From Hyalangium ruber (GTDB taxonomy: Bacteria > Myxococcota > Myxococcia > Myxococcales > Myxococcaceae), in assembly GCF_034259325.1 (NCBI RefSeq), contig NZ_JAXIVS010000015.1, forward strand, positions 166,515 through 230,514: a DNA stretch of 64,000 bases, written 5' to 3'. Within the stretch, counting starts at the first letter, position 1. Each line of letters opens with the position of its first letter. Both the position numbers and the translations under genes were made by a program. The notes beneath the pieces are model-generated. The model was not told where the DNA came from, ran no database searches, and worked only from the letters and a program-made list of their open reading frames with translations. This document shows, one piece after another, positions 46,665 through 58,835 of this stretch.

Positions 46665-47965
46665 GACCGCGACTCCTTGATCTGACCGTCCTCGAAGACG
46701 AGGCGACCGCCCACCCAGGTCTGGGTGACGCGCCCCTTGAGCAGCCGGCCGTGGAAGGGGGTATTCCGACTCTTGGAGAAGAACCGCTCGGCATCCACGG
46801 CCCACTCCGCTTCGGGGTCTACGAGTACGACGTCCGCAGGCGCACCGGGCGCCAGGTGACCGCCCGGCAGGCCGAACGCTTTCGCCGGGCCCGCCGACAG
46901 CAACTCCACCGCGCGGCTCGGGCTCAGCACGCCCTCGTGGACCAGGGCCAGCGTCAAGCCGAGCGCCGTCTCCAGGCCCACCACGCCGTTGATGCCCTTC
47001 TCGAACTCCACCTGCTTGTCGAGCACCCCGTGCGGGGCGTGGTCCGTGGCGATGGCGTCGATCGTCCCGTCGGCCAGGGCCTCGCGCAGGGACTCCACGT
47101 CCCGACGCAGGCGCAGCGGTGGGTTCATCTTGGCGTGGGTGTCGTACTGGCCCACCGCCGTGTCATCGATGGTGAAGTGGTGCGGGGTGACCTCGGCGGT
47201 GACGCGCAGGCCCCGCTTCTTCGCCTCGCGCACCAGCCGCACGCTGCCCTCGCAGGACAGGTGGGCGATGTGCAGGCGGCCGCGCGTCTCCTCCAACAGG
47301 ATGAGATCCCTCGCCACCATCGCGACCTCCGCCGACGGCGGAATGGGCAGCAGCCCCAGACGCGTGGCGGTGGGCCCCTCCGTCATCGCGCCCTTGCCGG
47401 AGAGCGTGAGGTCCTCCTCGTGGACCATGACGGGGATGTCGAAGAGCGTGGCGTACTGGAGCGCGCGCCGCATCAGCGCGGCGTTCATCACCGGACGGCC
47501 ATCATCGGTGATGCACACGCAGCCGGCGGAGATCAGCTCGCCCATCTCCGCCAGCTCCTCGCCCTTGAGGCCCTTGGTGATGGCGCCCGCCGGGTAGACG
47601 CGGCAGAGGTTGGCGGCCCGGGCGCGCGAGAGCACCAGCTCCGTCACCAGCGCGCTGTCGTTCACCAGCTTGGTGTTGGGCATGGCCACCACCCCGGTGA
47701 AGCCCCCCGCCACCGCAGAGCGGCTGCCGGTGAGGATGGTCTCCTTGCCCTCCTCGCCCGGCTCGCGCAGGTGGACGTGCAGGTCGATGAAGCCGGGCAG
47801 CACCCAGCGCCCCCGGGCGTCCACCACCTGGGCGCCCTGCACCGTCAGCGGCGCCTCGGACACCTGGGCCACCTGCCCGTCCCGAACGAGCACGTCGCGC
47901 ACGCCGTCGACGCCATGGCGCGGATCGATGAGCCGCCCGCGGCTGAAGAGGACCGGAGCGCTCAC
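46661..47965 (-). CDS. pyrC: Dihydroorotase
   Basis: A 434-residue class I dihydroorotase. Zn ligands: [10 protein letters not shown] at the N-terminus, HEE-type region [15 protein letters not shown] and DHAPH ([10 protein letters not shown]). GTG start at 47963-47965 overlaps the pyrB stop (GTGA). It closes carbamoyl-aspartate to dihydroorotate. The open frame continuing upstream is inside pyrB and is not coding. Confidence 0.97.
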   Translation of the reverse strand: MSAPVLFSRGRLIDPRHGVDGVRDVLVRDGQVAQVSEAPLTVQGAQVVDARGRWVLPGFIDLHVHLREPGEEGKETILTGSRSAVAGGFTGVVAMPNTKLVNDSALVTELVLSRARAANLCRVYPAGAITKGLKGEELAEMGELISAGCVCITDDGRPVMNAALMRRALQYATLFDIPVMVHEEDLTLSGKGAMTEGPTATRLGLLPIPPSAEVAMVARDLILLEETRGRLHIAHLSCEGSVRLVREAKKRGLRVTAEVTPHHFTIDDTAVGQYDTHAKMNPPLRLRRDVESLREALADGTIDAIATDHAPHGVLDKQVEFEKGINGVVGLETALGLTLALVHEGVLSPSRAVELLSAGPAKAFGLPGGHLAPGAPADVVLVDPEAEWAVDAERFFSKSRNTPFHGRLLKGRVTQTWVGGRLVFEDGQIKESRS

Positions 47966-48852
47966 GTACACACCTCCAGGATGGCGCGGCGCACGGCGAC
48001 CCCGTTGGCCACCTGCTCGAGGATGACGCTGCGGGCCCCATCCGCCACCGCGGGCGCCAGCTCCACGCCGCGATTGATGGGCCCCGGGTGCATGACGAGC
48101 GCTCCTGCCTTCATCCGCTCGGCGCGGGCCGGGGTGAGGCCGAAGAGGCGGGAGAACTCGCGCGTGGAGGGGAAGAAGGACTCCGTCTGCCGCTCCAACT
48201 GGAGCCGCAGGCACATCACCGCGTCCGCCTCGGGCAGCGCCGCGTCCAGCTTCGTCGTCACCTCGGCGCCCATCTCCTCCAGGCCCACCGGCAGCAGCGT
48301 GGGCGGGCCACACATCACCACGCGCGCGCCCAGCGCCTTGAGGCACAGGAGGTTCGAGCGCGCCACGCGGCTGTGGAGGATGTCGCCGATGATGAGCACC
48401 GTGCGGCCCTCGAGCTTCCCCCAGTGGCGACGGAGGGTGAAGGCATCCAGCAGGGCCTGCGAGGGGTGCTCGTGGGTACCATCACCGGCGTTGATGACGG
48501 CGCAGCGCACGTGCTGGGCCACCAGGTGCGGTGCGCCCGAAGAGCGATGGCGGATGACGATGGCGGCCGGTCCCGTGGCCTCGATGTTGCGCGCGGTGTC
48601 CAGCAGCGTCTCGCCCTTGGAGACCGAGGAGCCCTGGGCGGTCCAGTTGAGCACCTCGGCGCCCAGCGTCTTGGCGGCCATCTCGAAGGAGGTGCGCGTC
48701 CGGGTGGAGTCCTCGAAGAAGAGGTTGGCCACCACCTTCCCCTGAAGGACAGGGGATCGCGCCGAGCCACCGGGCAGGTGCGCCTCGGCGCGATCGAGAA
48801 GTGTCTCGAGTTCCTCGCGCCGCCAGCCTTCGATTCCGAGCAGGTGTCGCAT
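47962..48852 (-). CDS. pyrB: Aspartate carbamoyltransferase catalytic subunit
   Basis: A 296-residue enzyme. Carbamoyl-phosphate site FFEDSTRTRTSFE, GSSVSKGETLLDT, AVINAGDGTHEHPSQALLDAFT and MHPGPINRGVE are canonical. ATG 48852 (MRHLLGIEGWRREEL) is chosen over a 14-codon longer Arg-rich form. First gene of pyrB-pyrC-carA; no PyrR box or attenuator is evident in the 57 bp to lepB. Confidence 0.98.
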   Translation of the reverse strand: MRHLLGIEGWRREELETLLDRAEAHLPGGSARSPVLQGKVVANLFFEDSTRTRTSFEMAAKTLGAEVLNWTAQGSSVSKGETLLDTARNIEATGPAAIVIRHRSSGAPHLVAQHVRCAVINAGDGTHEHPSQALLDAFTLRRHWGKLEGRTVLIIGDILHSRVARSNLLCLKALGARVVMCGPPTLLPVGLEEMGAEVTTKLDAALPEADAVMCLRLQLERQTESFFPSTREFSRLFGLTPARAERMKAGALVMHPGPINRGVELAPAVADGARSVILEQVANGVAVRRAILEVCT

Positions 48853-48909
48853 AGACCAGGGCCGCGCCCTAGCAGCGCCCATGCGGTGCGTCAAGCATCC
48901 CCGAGACCC

Positions 48910-50151
48910 TCACCGAACGGGCTCGAAGAAGCGGTCCAGGCGCAGGCCCGTTCCGCCAAAGAAGCTGTTGAACAGGCCGCCGTAACCGAAGGACACCCAC
49001 ACCACCATGGCCTTGCCCTTGATGTGGCCATAGGGGACGTAGGCGGGTTCGTGGCCGTAGCCGACGAAGCCCACGCGGCTGTCCGAGCTGTTGTCCCGGT
49101 TGTCGCCCATCACGAAGACGTGGCCCTCGGGGACGTTGAAGGGCCCCTCGTTGCGCGGCGTCATGGGGCGCGGATCCTGGAGCACCGCGTGGACGACGCC
49201 GTCCAGGTTCTCCCGGTAGTAGACCTCCTCGTCGTCGTACCACTGCCCGCTGTCCTGGTGCTGGTTGCGGACGATGAACTCCCGGGAGACGAGGGTGCGC
49301 TCCTGCGCCACGCCGTTGACGTAGACCACCTCGTTGCGCAGCTCCACGCGGTCCCCGGGCAGGCCCACCACGCGCTTGATGAAGTCCTTGTCCGTCTCGA
49401 CGGGGTTGTTGAAGACGATGACGTCTCCGCGCGCCGGCGGCCGGACGATCTGGAACGGCACCTTGTTGATGAACGGGATGCGCACCCCGTAGATGAACTT
49501 GTTGACGAAGACCTGATCGCCAATCTCCAGCGTGGGCAGCATGGAGCCGGAGGGGATGCGGTACGGCTCGATGAAGATGGTGCGGAAGATGAAGGCGATG
49601 AGCAGCGCCTTGGCGAAGCCGGACACCGTCTCCCAGGAGGACTGCTTGCGGAAGGCGCCGAACATCTCCTCGTGGAGCTTGTCGAGCGCCTTGACCTCTT
49701 TCTCCAATACGGGCACGTCGCTCGCCAGCGAGGCATCCTCCACACGCACGGCCTGCTCGGCGATGCGCTCGGCGGCGTTGGCCTGCAGCTTGCCGGGGAA
49801 CTGCTGGAAGACGCGCTCGGCCTCGTGGACGAGCTCGCGCGCCTCGCCGCGCAGCCGGCGCAGGGTGCGCTCTTTCGGCGAGACGAAGCGCCAGGCGATG
49901 AGCCCCACCCAGGCGAAGAACATCGCCGCGCCGAAGTACTGCATCGCCGGCTTGGCCCAGGAAGCCGCCGCCGGGAAGCTCTCGATGATGAACAGGTACG
50001 GCAGGAGAACGATGCCCACCAGCAGCAACGGGGTCCAGAGGCTGGTGAGGAGCTGCTGCCACATGAGCAGGCGCCGCGCCCGGAGCTGCTCCGGCTTGCG
50101 GCGCGAGGCCATGGCCTCTTCCAGCTTCACGGGCGTGGTCGCGGCGGTCAT
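48910..50151 (-). CDS. lepB: Signal peptidase I, enlarged form
   Basis: A 413-residue enzyme, long for the family. Two membrane spans (about 38-58 and 68-90), then a charged helical region (95-170), a third hydrophobic span (about 177-195) and the catalytic domain: Ser in RIPSGSMLPTL (about 203), Lys in DFIKRVVGLPGD (about 259), then GDNRDNSSDSR. The additional N-terminal spans and coiled linker are unusual. ATG directly follows the lepA stop (adjacent bases), the common lepA-lepB pair. Confidence 0.97.
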   Translation of the reverse strand: MTAATTPVKLEEAMASRRKPEQLRARRLLMWQQLLTSLWTPLLLVGIVLLPYLFIIESFPAAASWAKPAMQYFGAAMFFAWVGLIAWRFVSPKERTLRRLRGEARELVHEAERVFQQFPGKLQANAAERIAEQAVRVEDASLASDVPVLEKEVKALDKLHEEMFGAFRKQSSWETVSGFAKALLIAFIFRTIFIEPYRIPSGSMLPTLEIGDQVFVNKFIYGVRIPFINKVPFQIVRPPARGDVIVFNNPVETDKDFIKRVVGLPGDRVELRNEVVYVNGVAQERTLVSREFIVRNQHQDSGQWYDDEEVYYRENLDGVVHAVLQDPRPMTPRNEGPFNVPEGHVFVMGDNRDNSSDSRVGFVGYGHEPAYVPYGHIKGKAMVVWVSFGYGGLFNSFFGGTGLRLDRFFEPVR

Positions 50152-51963
<1,812 letters not shown>

Positions 51964-52040
51964 GGATCAGGGCTCGTCGCAGCGTGTCGAAGCGCGCGTG
52001 AGTAACACCTAACCCGGCCAAAATCCATGCATCCGCGCGT

Positions 52041-52066
52041 CCGCTGACCGGCGCGGCGGTCAGCGG
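52041..52066 (-). terminator. Terminator downstream of epimerase gene
   Basis: Perfect 10-bp arms CCGCTGACCG and CGGTCAGCGG around GCGCGG. On the minus strand it is followed at a distance by TGGATTTTGG. It separates the GalE-like gene from lepA. Confidence 0.65.
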
Positions 52067-52104
52067 GTCGGCTTTCGAGTCAGGCCCCCTGCCCTGCTCC
52101 CGGC

Positions 52105-53049
52105 CTAGCCCAGCGCGCGGGCCGGCTCCCGCGCCTGCTTGCGGAAGTACTCCACGGTCTTCTTCAGCCCGTCGGCGAGGCCCACGCTCGGCTCCCAGCC
52201 CAGCACCTTCTTGGCGAGGCTGGCGTCGATGCAGGAGCGCCGCTGCTCGCCCGGCTTGCCCGGAGCGTGCTGGGCCTTGATATTGGAGCCGGCGCCCTCG
52301 GCCAGCAGCGTGTAGAGCCGGTTGATGTCCGTCTCGATGCCAGTGCCGATGTTCACCGAGCCCACGTAGTCCTTCTCGAAGGCCAGCAGGTTGGCGCGGG
52401 CCACGTCCGGCCCGAAGACGAAGTCACGCGACTGCCCGCCGTCGCCATAGATGGTGCATTCGCGGCCGGCGACCAGGCGCTGGGCGAAGATGGCCACCAC
52501 GCCCGCCTCGCCGTGCGGGTTCTGGCGCGGACCGTAGACGTTGGCGTAGCGAAGGGCCACATAGGGCAGCCCGTACTGCGCGCGGTAGTAGCCGAGGTAC
52601 AGCTCACCGGAGGCCTTGGAGACGCCGTAGGGCGACACAGGCCGCGTCGGGTGGGACTCGGGCGCGGGGAACACGTCCTGCTCGCCGTAGATGGCGCCGC
52701 CGGTGGAGCTGAAGATGAACTTCTTCACCCCCGAGGAGCGCGCGGCCTCCAGCAGGTTGAGCATGCCCAGGATGTTGGCGTCCGCGTCGAAGCGCGGGTC
52801 CTCCACGCTGCGCCGCACGTCCATCTGCGCCGCCAGGTGGCAGATGACCTGCGGCTGCTCGGAGCGGATGAGCGCGGCGGCCTCGGGGCTGCGGATGTCC
52901 AGCACCGCCAGGCGCACGCGCGGATCGAGGTTCTCCTTGCGACCGCTCGACAGGTTGTCGAGGGCGATCACCTCGTGCCCCGCGCGCAGGAACTCGTCGC
53001 TGACGTGAGACCCGATGAAGCCCGCCCCACCCGTGACCAACACTTTCAC
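52105..53049 (-). CDS. GalE-like NAD-dependent sugar-nucleotide epimerase
   Basis: A 314-residue extended SDR. Rossmann TGGAGFIGSHVSDEF, CHLAAQMDVRRSVEDP, FSSTGGAIYGE and the catalytic SPYGVSKASGELY. ATYGPRQNP-like NVYGPRQNPHGEAGV follows. GTG start. It probably epimerises UDP-glucose or a related sugar for polysaccharide or LPS. It lies 54 bp after the UXS-like gene. Confidence 0.93.
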   Translation of the reverse strand: MKVLVTGGAGFIGSHVSDEFLRAGHEVIALDNLSSGRKENLDPRVRLAVLDIRSPEAAALIRSEQPQVICHLAAQMDVRRSVEDPRFDADANILGMLNLLEAARSSGVKKFIFSSTGGAIYGEQDVFPAPESHPTRPVSPYGVSKASGELYLGYYRAQYGLPYVALRYANVYGPRQNPHGEAGVVAIFAQRLVAGRECTIYGDGGQSRDFVFGPDVARANLLAFEKDYVGSVNIGTGIETDINRLYTLLAEGAGSNIKAQHAPGKPGEQRRSCIDASLAKKVLGWEPSVGLADGLKKTVEYFRKQAREPARALG

Positions 53050-53103
53050 GCTGAAACTCCCGCCACCGCCGTGGCCTGAAAAAAATTCAAAGTTGCCGCC
53101 AAC

Positions 53104-54072
<969 letters not shown>

Positions 54073-54083
54073 GTGTCTCCCGC

Positions 54084-54266
54084 CTAGCTCAGCTCGTCGA
54101 AGGTGGCCTGACCGGGGAGTTGCGCCTTGTACTTGTCGAGCACCAGATCGATGCCCTGGCGGATGTACTCGGCCACAGGCACCTTGGTCTTCTGGTTCAG
54201 CGCCTTGAGGCGCTCGTTCTGCTCAGGGGTGATGTAGATGGTGGTGCTGATCTTCTTTCGGGCCAT
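54084..54266 (-). CDS. Ribbon-helix-helix DNA-binding protein
   Basis: A 60-residue protein ([20 protein letters not shown]...). The N-terminal strand KISTTIYIT and helix-turn-helix ([28 protein letters not shown]) fit the CopG/Arc-type RHH fold. A short tail ends TFDELS. It lies 11 bp from the UXS-like gene and probably regulates locally; it could also be an antitoxin but no toxin is adjacent. Confidence 0.85.
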   Translation of the reverse strand: MARKKISTTIYITPEQNERLKALNQKTKVPVAEYIRQGIDLVLDKYKAQLPGQATFDELS

Positions 54267-54363
54267 GGCAATACGTGAAGCTATATGGAATGACGTGGCG
54301 CGTGAAGGAACTGCCGCCATCCGTCGTGGATATCTTCAGCGCCCGAACTCTCCGGGAGCAGGT

Positions 54364-54990
54364 ATGTCCTCAATGAAATCATGGGTTTGCGCGAGCCTCC
54401 TGGCCCTGTCGGGGCTGGTGGGCTGTTCGGGGGACAAGGCCGCCTCGCGGCAGCCCATCACCGCCGAGCCCCTGGGGGAGACGCCCTACGTGCCCGAACC
54501 GGTGCGTCCCCCGCGCAGCAAGGACGAGAAGATGAAGGAGCTGGACGTCAACCGCGACAACAAGCCGGACGTGTGGACGTACTCGGTGATGGCGAAGGGT
54601 CCGGACGGACAGGAGCGCGAGCGCCGGGTGCGCAAGGAGATCGACTTCAACGGCGACGGCCGCGTCGACATCACCCAGTACTTCAACGAGCGCGAGGAGA
54701 AGGTGCGCGAGTCGATGGACCAGGACTTCGATGGACGGGTGGACTCGGTGCTGTTCTTCGAGAAGGGCCTGAACACGCGCACCGAGCGGGACGTGGACGG
54801 CAACGGCAAGGCGGACGTGTGGGTGTACTACGAGAAGGGCAAGCTGGTCCGCAAGGAGCGCGACACGAACGCCGACGGCAAGGTGGACAACTGGGAGTAC
54901 TGGGAGGGCGGCCAGGTGGATCGCATCGGCGATGACCTGGATGGCGACGGCAACGTGGACCGCTGGACGAAGAACCCGAACACCCAGTAG
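54364..54990 (+). CDS. Lipoprotein with six Asp-rich calcium-type loops
   Basis: About 208 residues. A lipoprotein signal (MSSMKSWVCASLLALSGLVGC) puts the lipid Cys at residue 21. After a Pro-rich linker come six repeats of D-x-[D/N]-x-[D/N]-G/K-x-x-D about every 20-24 residues: DVNRDNKPD, DFNGDGRVD, DQDFDGRVD, DVDGNGKAD, DTNADGKVD and DLDGDGNVD. These are EF-hand/dockerin or thrombospondin-type Ca loops with a W/Y/F pair after each. Likely an outer-membrane or cell-surface Ca-binding protein. It is the only plus-strand gene in this part. Confidence 0.9.
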   Translation: MSSMKSWVCASLLALSGLVGCSGDKAASRQPITAEPLGETPYVPEPVRPPRSKDEKMKELDVNRDNKPDVWTYSVMAKGPDGQERERRVRKEIDFNGDGRVDITQYFNEREEKVRESMDQDFDGRVDSVLFFEKGLNTRTERDVDGNGKADVWVYYEKGKLVRKERDTNADGKVDNWEYWEGGQVDRIGDDLDGDGNVDRWTKNPNTQ

Positions 54991-55035
54991 CCCAGCCCTC
55001 CCCTTCCCGGCGGAGGGCCCTCGCGCGGCAGGCGG

Positions 55036-55395
55036 CTACGCCTTGCTGGTGCCAGCGCGGCCGTACGAGTCCTCGAGCCGCACCACATCGTCCAGCTCGG
55101 GGGTGCTGACCTCGAGGATGTCGCAGTCGGTGAGCGCGACCATGCGGTGCTTGGTGAGCGGCTTGATGTGGTAGCTCTCGCCGGGGCTCATCTCCTTGTC
55201 GATGAGGCCCTGGCCCTCGTCCACCTGGAAGAGGAGCTTGCCGCTCTGGACGTGGATCGTCTCGTCCTTCTTGTTGTGGTACTGCAGGCTGAGCTTGTGG
55301 CCCTGCTTCACGTGCAGGAGCTTGCCCACGTAGCGCTCGGTGTGAGCCCAGATCAGCTCATGGCCCCAGGGCTTCTCCACCCGCCTCGTCGTCAT
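55036..55395 (-). CDS. Mannose-6-phosphate isomerase-like cupin
   Basis: A 119-residue cupin (ManC C-terminal type). Start EKPWGHELIWAHTERYVGKLLHVKQGHKLSLQYHNKKDETIHV: metal His at QYHNKKDE and later YHIKPLTKHRM. Matches the second half of type II phosphomannose isomerase/GDP-mannose pyrophosphorylase. It may interconvert fructose- and mannose-6-phosphate. ATG 55395. Confidence 0.92.
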   Translation of the reverse strand: MTTRRVEKPWGHELIWAHTERYVGKLLHVKQGHKLSLQYHNKKDETIHVQSGKLLFQVDEGQGLIDKEMSPGESYHIKPLTKHRMVALTDCDILEVSTPELDDVVRLEDSYGRAGTSKA

Positions 55396-55423
55396 TGTCG
55401 CTTCTCGTTCTTCCTGAACCGCT

Positions 55424-56305
55424 CTAGTTCGCACCGGCCACGAACGCGTCGAGCTGGGTCTCACGCTTGAAGTCCGCCAGGTACCGCGTGGCCGCATCCC
55501 GACTGGGGAAGCTGCCCATGCGGACCCGGTACCAGGTGCCCTTCTTGGGCACCTCGGCGGCGACGATATAGGGGGCATAGCCCCGGTCACGCAACCGGGC
55601 AACGAAGCGATCGGCCTCCTCGCGGGTCTGGAAGGCGGAGAGCTGCAGGGTGAAGGCCCCGCCCGGCACGGCCTCGGTGGGCCGCTGGGAGGCCTTGGCG
55701 ATGGCCTCGGTCAGGCCTCCACTCGGAGTCGCGGTGCGGGTCGGAACCGGCTCCTCCTCCACCTTGCCCGGCGCGGGCTTCGGCGCGGCGACGGGGGCGG
55801 GAGCGGTGGCGGCGGGAGCGGCGGGCTGGGGACGCTTGGCGGCCAGCGCGGCGAGCTCGTCATCCGCCGAGTTCATGGCGGTCTCCGACTCGTTGGCCGG
55901 CGCGGGCTTCTCGGCGGGCTTCTCGACGGGCTTGTCCGCGGGCTTCGGCGCGGGCACGGCCGGGGCCGCCGCGGTGGCGGTGGGCTTGGGAGCCGCGGGC
56001 TTGGCGGGCTTGGGCTCGGGCGGAGGGGCCACGGGCTCGGAGCCGGACTTGCGGGTCAGCTCGTCCTGGAACGTGAGCGGCGGCTCCTTCTGGACCTCCT
56101 GGAGCGCCTGGGCGTTGGCGTCGAGCGCGGACAGCAGGTCCGGGGCGGCGGCGGTCTGGGCGTTGCCAGCGAGCTTCTTGCCGACGACGACACCGAGCAC
56201 GAAGACGGCGCCCATCACGACGATGCCCGCGATCAACAGGCTGACGATCTGCCGATTGTCGAGGGAGACGTCGAACTTCTCCTTCATCCGATGAGCATCC
56301 CGCAT
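55424..56305 (-). CDS. SPOR-domain membrane protein
   Basis: About 293 residues (from ATG 56305; ATG 56287, MKEKFDVSLDN, is equally possible). One N-terminal span (VSLLIAGIVVMGAVFVLGVVVG), a long Pro/Ala/Lys-rich linker (about 95-210) and a C-terminal SPOR domain (FTLQLSAFQTREEADRFVARLRDRGYAPYIV, YRVRMGSFPSRDAATRYLADFK). SPOR domains bind denuded glycan strands at division septa. It is like FtsN/DedD in layout. Confidence 0.93.
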   Translation of the reverse strand: MRDAHRMKEKFDVSLDNRQIVSLLIAGIVVMGAVFVLGVVVGKKLAGNAQTAAAPDLLSALDANAQALQEVQKEPPLTFQDELTRKSGSEPVAPPPEPKPAKPAAPKPTATAAAPAVPAPKPADKPVEKPAEKPAPANESETAMNSADDELAALAAKRPQPAAPAATAPAPVAAPKPAPGKVEEEPVPTRTATPSGGLTEAIAKASQRPTEAVPGGAFTLQLSAFQTREEADRFVARLRDRGYAPYIVAAEVPKKGTWYRVRMGSFPSRDAATRYLADFKRETQLDAFVAGAN

Positions 56306-56408
56306 GGTCCTGAAGTTCCTCGCGCTGGCAATCCGGCCGGCCTCATGCACGCCGTGTTGCGGCATGTAGCGCCAACGCAGCGGAAGGTACGCCCCGCCTC
56401 CGGGCGGG

Positions 56409-56774
56409 TCAAATTCGCGGCCCCTCCTCTACTCCCCGCTCCAGTGCGCGCGGAATGAGGGGACGCGGAGAGGGCTCGACGGGAGGTGGAAGCGCCGCGC
56501 GGTTGATGCGCTCACGCAGTTCCTTGCCCGCGGCGAAGGACAGGGCGATCCGCTTGGGGAGCGCCACGGAGGCGCCCGTCTTGGGGTTGCGCCCGAGCCG
56601 AGCGCGGCGGGACTTCACCGTGAAGCACCCGAACCCGCGCAGCTCGATGCGCTCTCCGGCCTTCAGGGCCTCCGTCATCTGCTCGAAGATGGCGTTGACG
56701 ATCTGCTCGATTCGCCGGGGAGGCACATGCGGCGCCTTCTTCGCGATGCATTCGATGAGCTGGCTCTTGGTCAT
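56409..56774 (-). CDS. IHF/HU-family DNA-bending protein with C-terminal tail
   Basis: A 121-residue protein. MTKSQLIECIAKKAPHVPPRRIEQIV and RIELRGFGCFTVKSRRARLGRNPKTGASVALPKRIALSFAAGKELRERI are IHF-beta-like, including the GRNPKTG DNA-intercalating arm. It has about 27 extra residues (PPPVEPSPRPLIPRALERGVEEG) beyond the usual 94. It should bend DNA as a dimer; which partner is unknown. Confidence 0.93.
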   Translation of the reverse strand: MTKSQLIECIAKKAPHVPPRRIEQIVNAIFEQMTEALKAGERIELRGFGCFTVKSRRARLGRNPKTGASVALPKRIALSFAAGKELRERINRAALPPPVEPSPRPLIPRALERGVEEGPRI

Positions 56775-56887
56775 GGCCGCACCTCGACTCTCGAAGCCGA
56801 GGGGCCACGCCTGGCTGCCTCGGGGGGGAGCGAGGGACTTTACCGGCCGGGGGTGACACGTCCCCGAGCGGGTACCAAGGGGGAAGC

Positions 56888-57655
56888 TCAGCGGAAGCGC
56901 AGGTCGGCGGGGCCCTCAAGCTCGACTTCCTTGCCCTCGGGGGTCTTGAGGACCACCTCGGCGCCACGTGGGACGATCAGCCGGCCCGTGCGCCCCAGGG
57001 GTACCTGTCGATCCTCGAGCAGCACGGCGGTGGCGAGGTCATCCGTCTCGGCGACCGCGAAGCCATCGGTCACCTCGGCCACGAAGCCCCCCTCTCCGAG
57101 GGCCCCCGCGTGGATGAACGGCACCTTGGGCCGGAAGGGAGGCGCGGGCAGCTTCTTCGAAGGCCCCTCCCCTCGAGGCCCGGACATGAGGTTCTCCATG
57201 CCGCCGGGCGCGAAGAAGGCTTTGAAGTAGTCGGCGTTCGTCAGCTGGCCGCCGCCGGCGAGGGTCGGTGTGGCGGCGACGTTGGTGTAGCGCGCCGCGA
57301 CGATGCGCTGGGCAGGAGGGGCCTCCTGCACCTGGCCCTCCACCCATTGGTGGGACGGGATGTTGGAGCCAACCAGCTTGGCCTCATTCACGTCGCCTAC
57401 TTCCAGCTCGTCGCCGCTTTCGAGGAAGCGCATGCCCCCACCGAAGTACTCCAGGAGCGCGGGGCCGGTGGCGACGATCTGATCCTGGGCGCGCAGGTGC
57501 GAACCCACGGGGATGGGCGTCTTCTCCTTCTCCTGGATGAGCAACACCGGGGCACCCGCGGAGTGCAGGCCCGCGATGGGCTTGTCCGAGGGCTTCTTGC
57601 AGCCTCCCGCGAGGGCGAGGACTGCGATCAGGAGAACGCCTGGGTGCCGAGCCAT
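56888..57655 (-). CDS. FecR-like lipoprotein
   Basis: About 255 residues. ATG 57655 with GGGAGG five bases upstream; signal MARHPGVLLIAVLALAGGC, lipid Cys about residue 19. The mature part has a FecR-like beta segment (KTPIPVGSHLRAQDQIVATGPALLEYFGGGMRFLESGDELEV) and a C-terminal repeat of that type (LGRTGRLIVPRGAEVVLKTPEGKEVELEGP). No sigma factor neighbours it. Role unknown. Confidence 0.8.
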   Translation of the reverse strand: MARHPGVLLIAVLALAGGCKKPSDKPIAGLHSAGAPVLLIQEKEKTPIPVGSHLRAQDQIVATGPALLEYFGGGMRFLESGDELEVGDVNEAKLVGSNIPSHQWVEGQVQEAPPAQRIVAARYTNVAATPTLAGGGQLTNADYFKAFFAPGGMENLMSGPRGEGPSKKLPAPPFRPKVPFIHAGALGEGGFVAEVTDGFAVAETDDLATAVLLEDRQVPLGRTGRLIVPRGAEVVLKTPEGKEVELEGPADLRFR

Positions 57656-57672
57656 GCCCACCTCCCGCGCGG

Positions 57673-58719
57673 TCAGACGATCCAGCCTCCGCCGACCACG
57701 CGATCACGATCGTAGACCACCGCGGCCTGTCCCGGAGTCACAGCGCGCGCGGGCTCATCGAGCTTCACGGAGACCAGGCCGTGCGGGGAGATCTCCACGC
57801 GGCCCTGAGCGCCCGCGTGACGGTGACGGATGCGGACCTCCACGGGCTGGTCCGGCGGCGGTGGGCCGTCGACCCAGTGGGGCTGGAGCAGCCCGAAGGA
57901 GTCACGCCCCGCGGTGGAGGCCGGGCCCACGACGACGCGCTTCGTCTCCGGCTCGATGCGCTGGACGTAGCGGGCCTCGCCGCCTCCGAGGTTGAGCCCA
58001 CGACGCTGGCCCACGGTGTAGCGGTGGATGCCATCATGGGTCCCGAGCACCTGGCCCTCGGTGTCGACGATCTCGCCGGCGGGCTGCGGCCCGGCCACCT
58101 TCTCCACGAAGCCGGCATAGTCGCCGTCGGGCACGAAGCAGATCTCCATGCTCTCCGGCTTGTGGCTGGTGGGCAGGGCGTGGCGCTCGGCGACGGCGCG
58201 AACCTCGGCCTTGGTCATGTCACCCACGGGGAAGAGGATGTCGCTGAGCTCGCTCTGCCCTAGCGTGAAGAGGAAGTAGCTCTGGTCCTTGGCGAGATCC
58301 TTCGCGCGGCGCAGGACGTAACGCTCGCCCTGCTGCTCGACTCGGGCGTAATGGCCGGTGGCGAGGCGGGCACCGAGGGCACGGGCGCGCTTGAGGAGGA
58401 AGTTGAACTTCACATCCCGGTTGCAGGCCACGCAGGGGATGGGGGTGCGCCCGCCGAGGTAGGACTGGACGAAGGGACTGATGACGCGGTCCTTGAAGAT
58501 CTCCTCGGCGTTGGCGACGTAGAACGGGATGCCGAGCGTCTGAGCGACGGCGCGAGCGTCATCGATGTCATCGGGGCTGCAGCAACTGCCACACTGGGCC
58601 TTGCCCTCGTAGGACCAGACGCGCAGGGTGATGCCGATCACCTCGTGCCCCTGCTCCTTGAGGAGAGCAGCGGCGGCCGAGGAGTCCACTCCACCGCTCA
58701 TGGCAATGACGACTCGCAT
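57673..58719 (-). CDS. mnmA: tRNA-specific 2-thiouridylase MnmA
   Basis: A 348-residue enzyme thiolating U34 of Lys/Glu/Gln tRNAs. PP-loop [15 protein letters not shown], catalytic Cys in [13 protein letters not shown] and second Cys in [15 protein letters not shown], with [22 protein letters not shown] 58719 ([10 protein letters not shown]). Confidence 0.97.
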   Translation of the reverse strand: MRVVIAMSGGVDSSAAAALLKEQGHEVIGITLRVWSYEGKAQCGSCCSPDDIDDARAVAQTLGIPFYVANAEEIFKDRVISPFVQSYLGGRTPIPCVACNRDVKFNFLLKRARALGARLATGHYARVEQQGERYVLRRAKDLAKDQSYFLFTLGQSELSDILFPVGDMTKAEVRAVAERHALPTSHKPESMEICFVPDGDYAGFVEKVAGPQPAGEIVDTEGQVLGTHDGIHRYTVGQRRGLNLGGGEARYVQRIEPETKRVVVGPASTAGRDSFGLLQPHWVDGPPPPDQPVEVRIRHRHAGAQGRVEISPHGLVSVKLDEPARAVTPGQAAVVYDRDRVVGGGWIV

Positions 58720-58835
58720 GACATCCTTCCTACACACCGGCGAGCCCGGGTGTGATTCGAGGACGGGCGCCTCGAACGCTGCCGGACAGTGCGGGTTTAC
58801 CGCCACTGTGCGCCCAGCGGGAAGCGAAGAACGCC

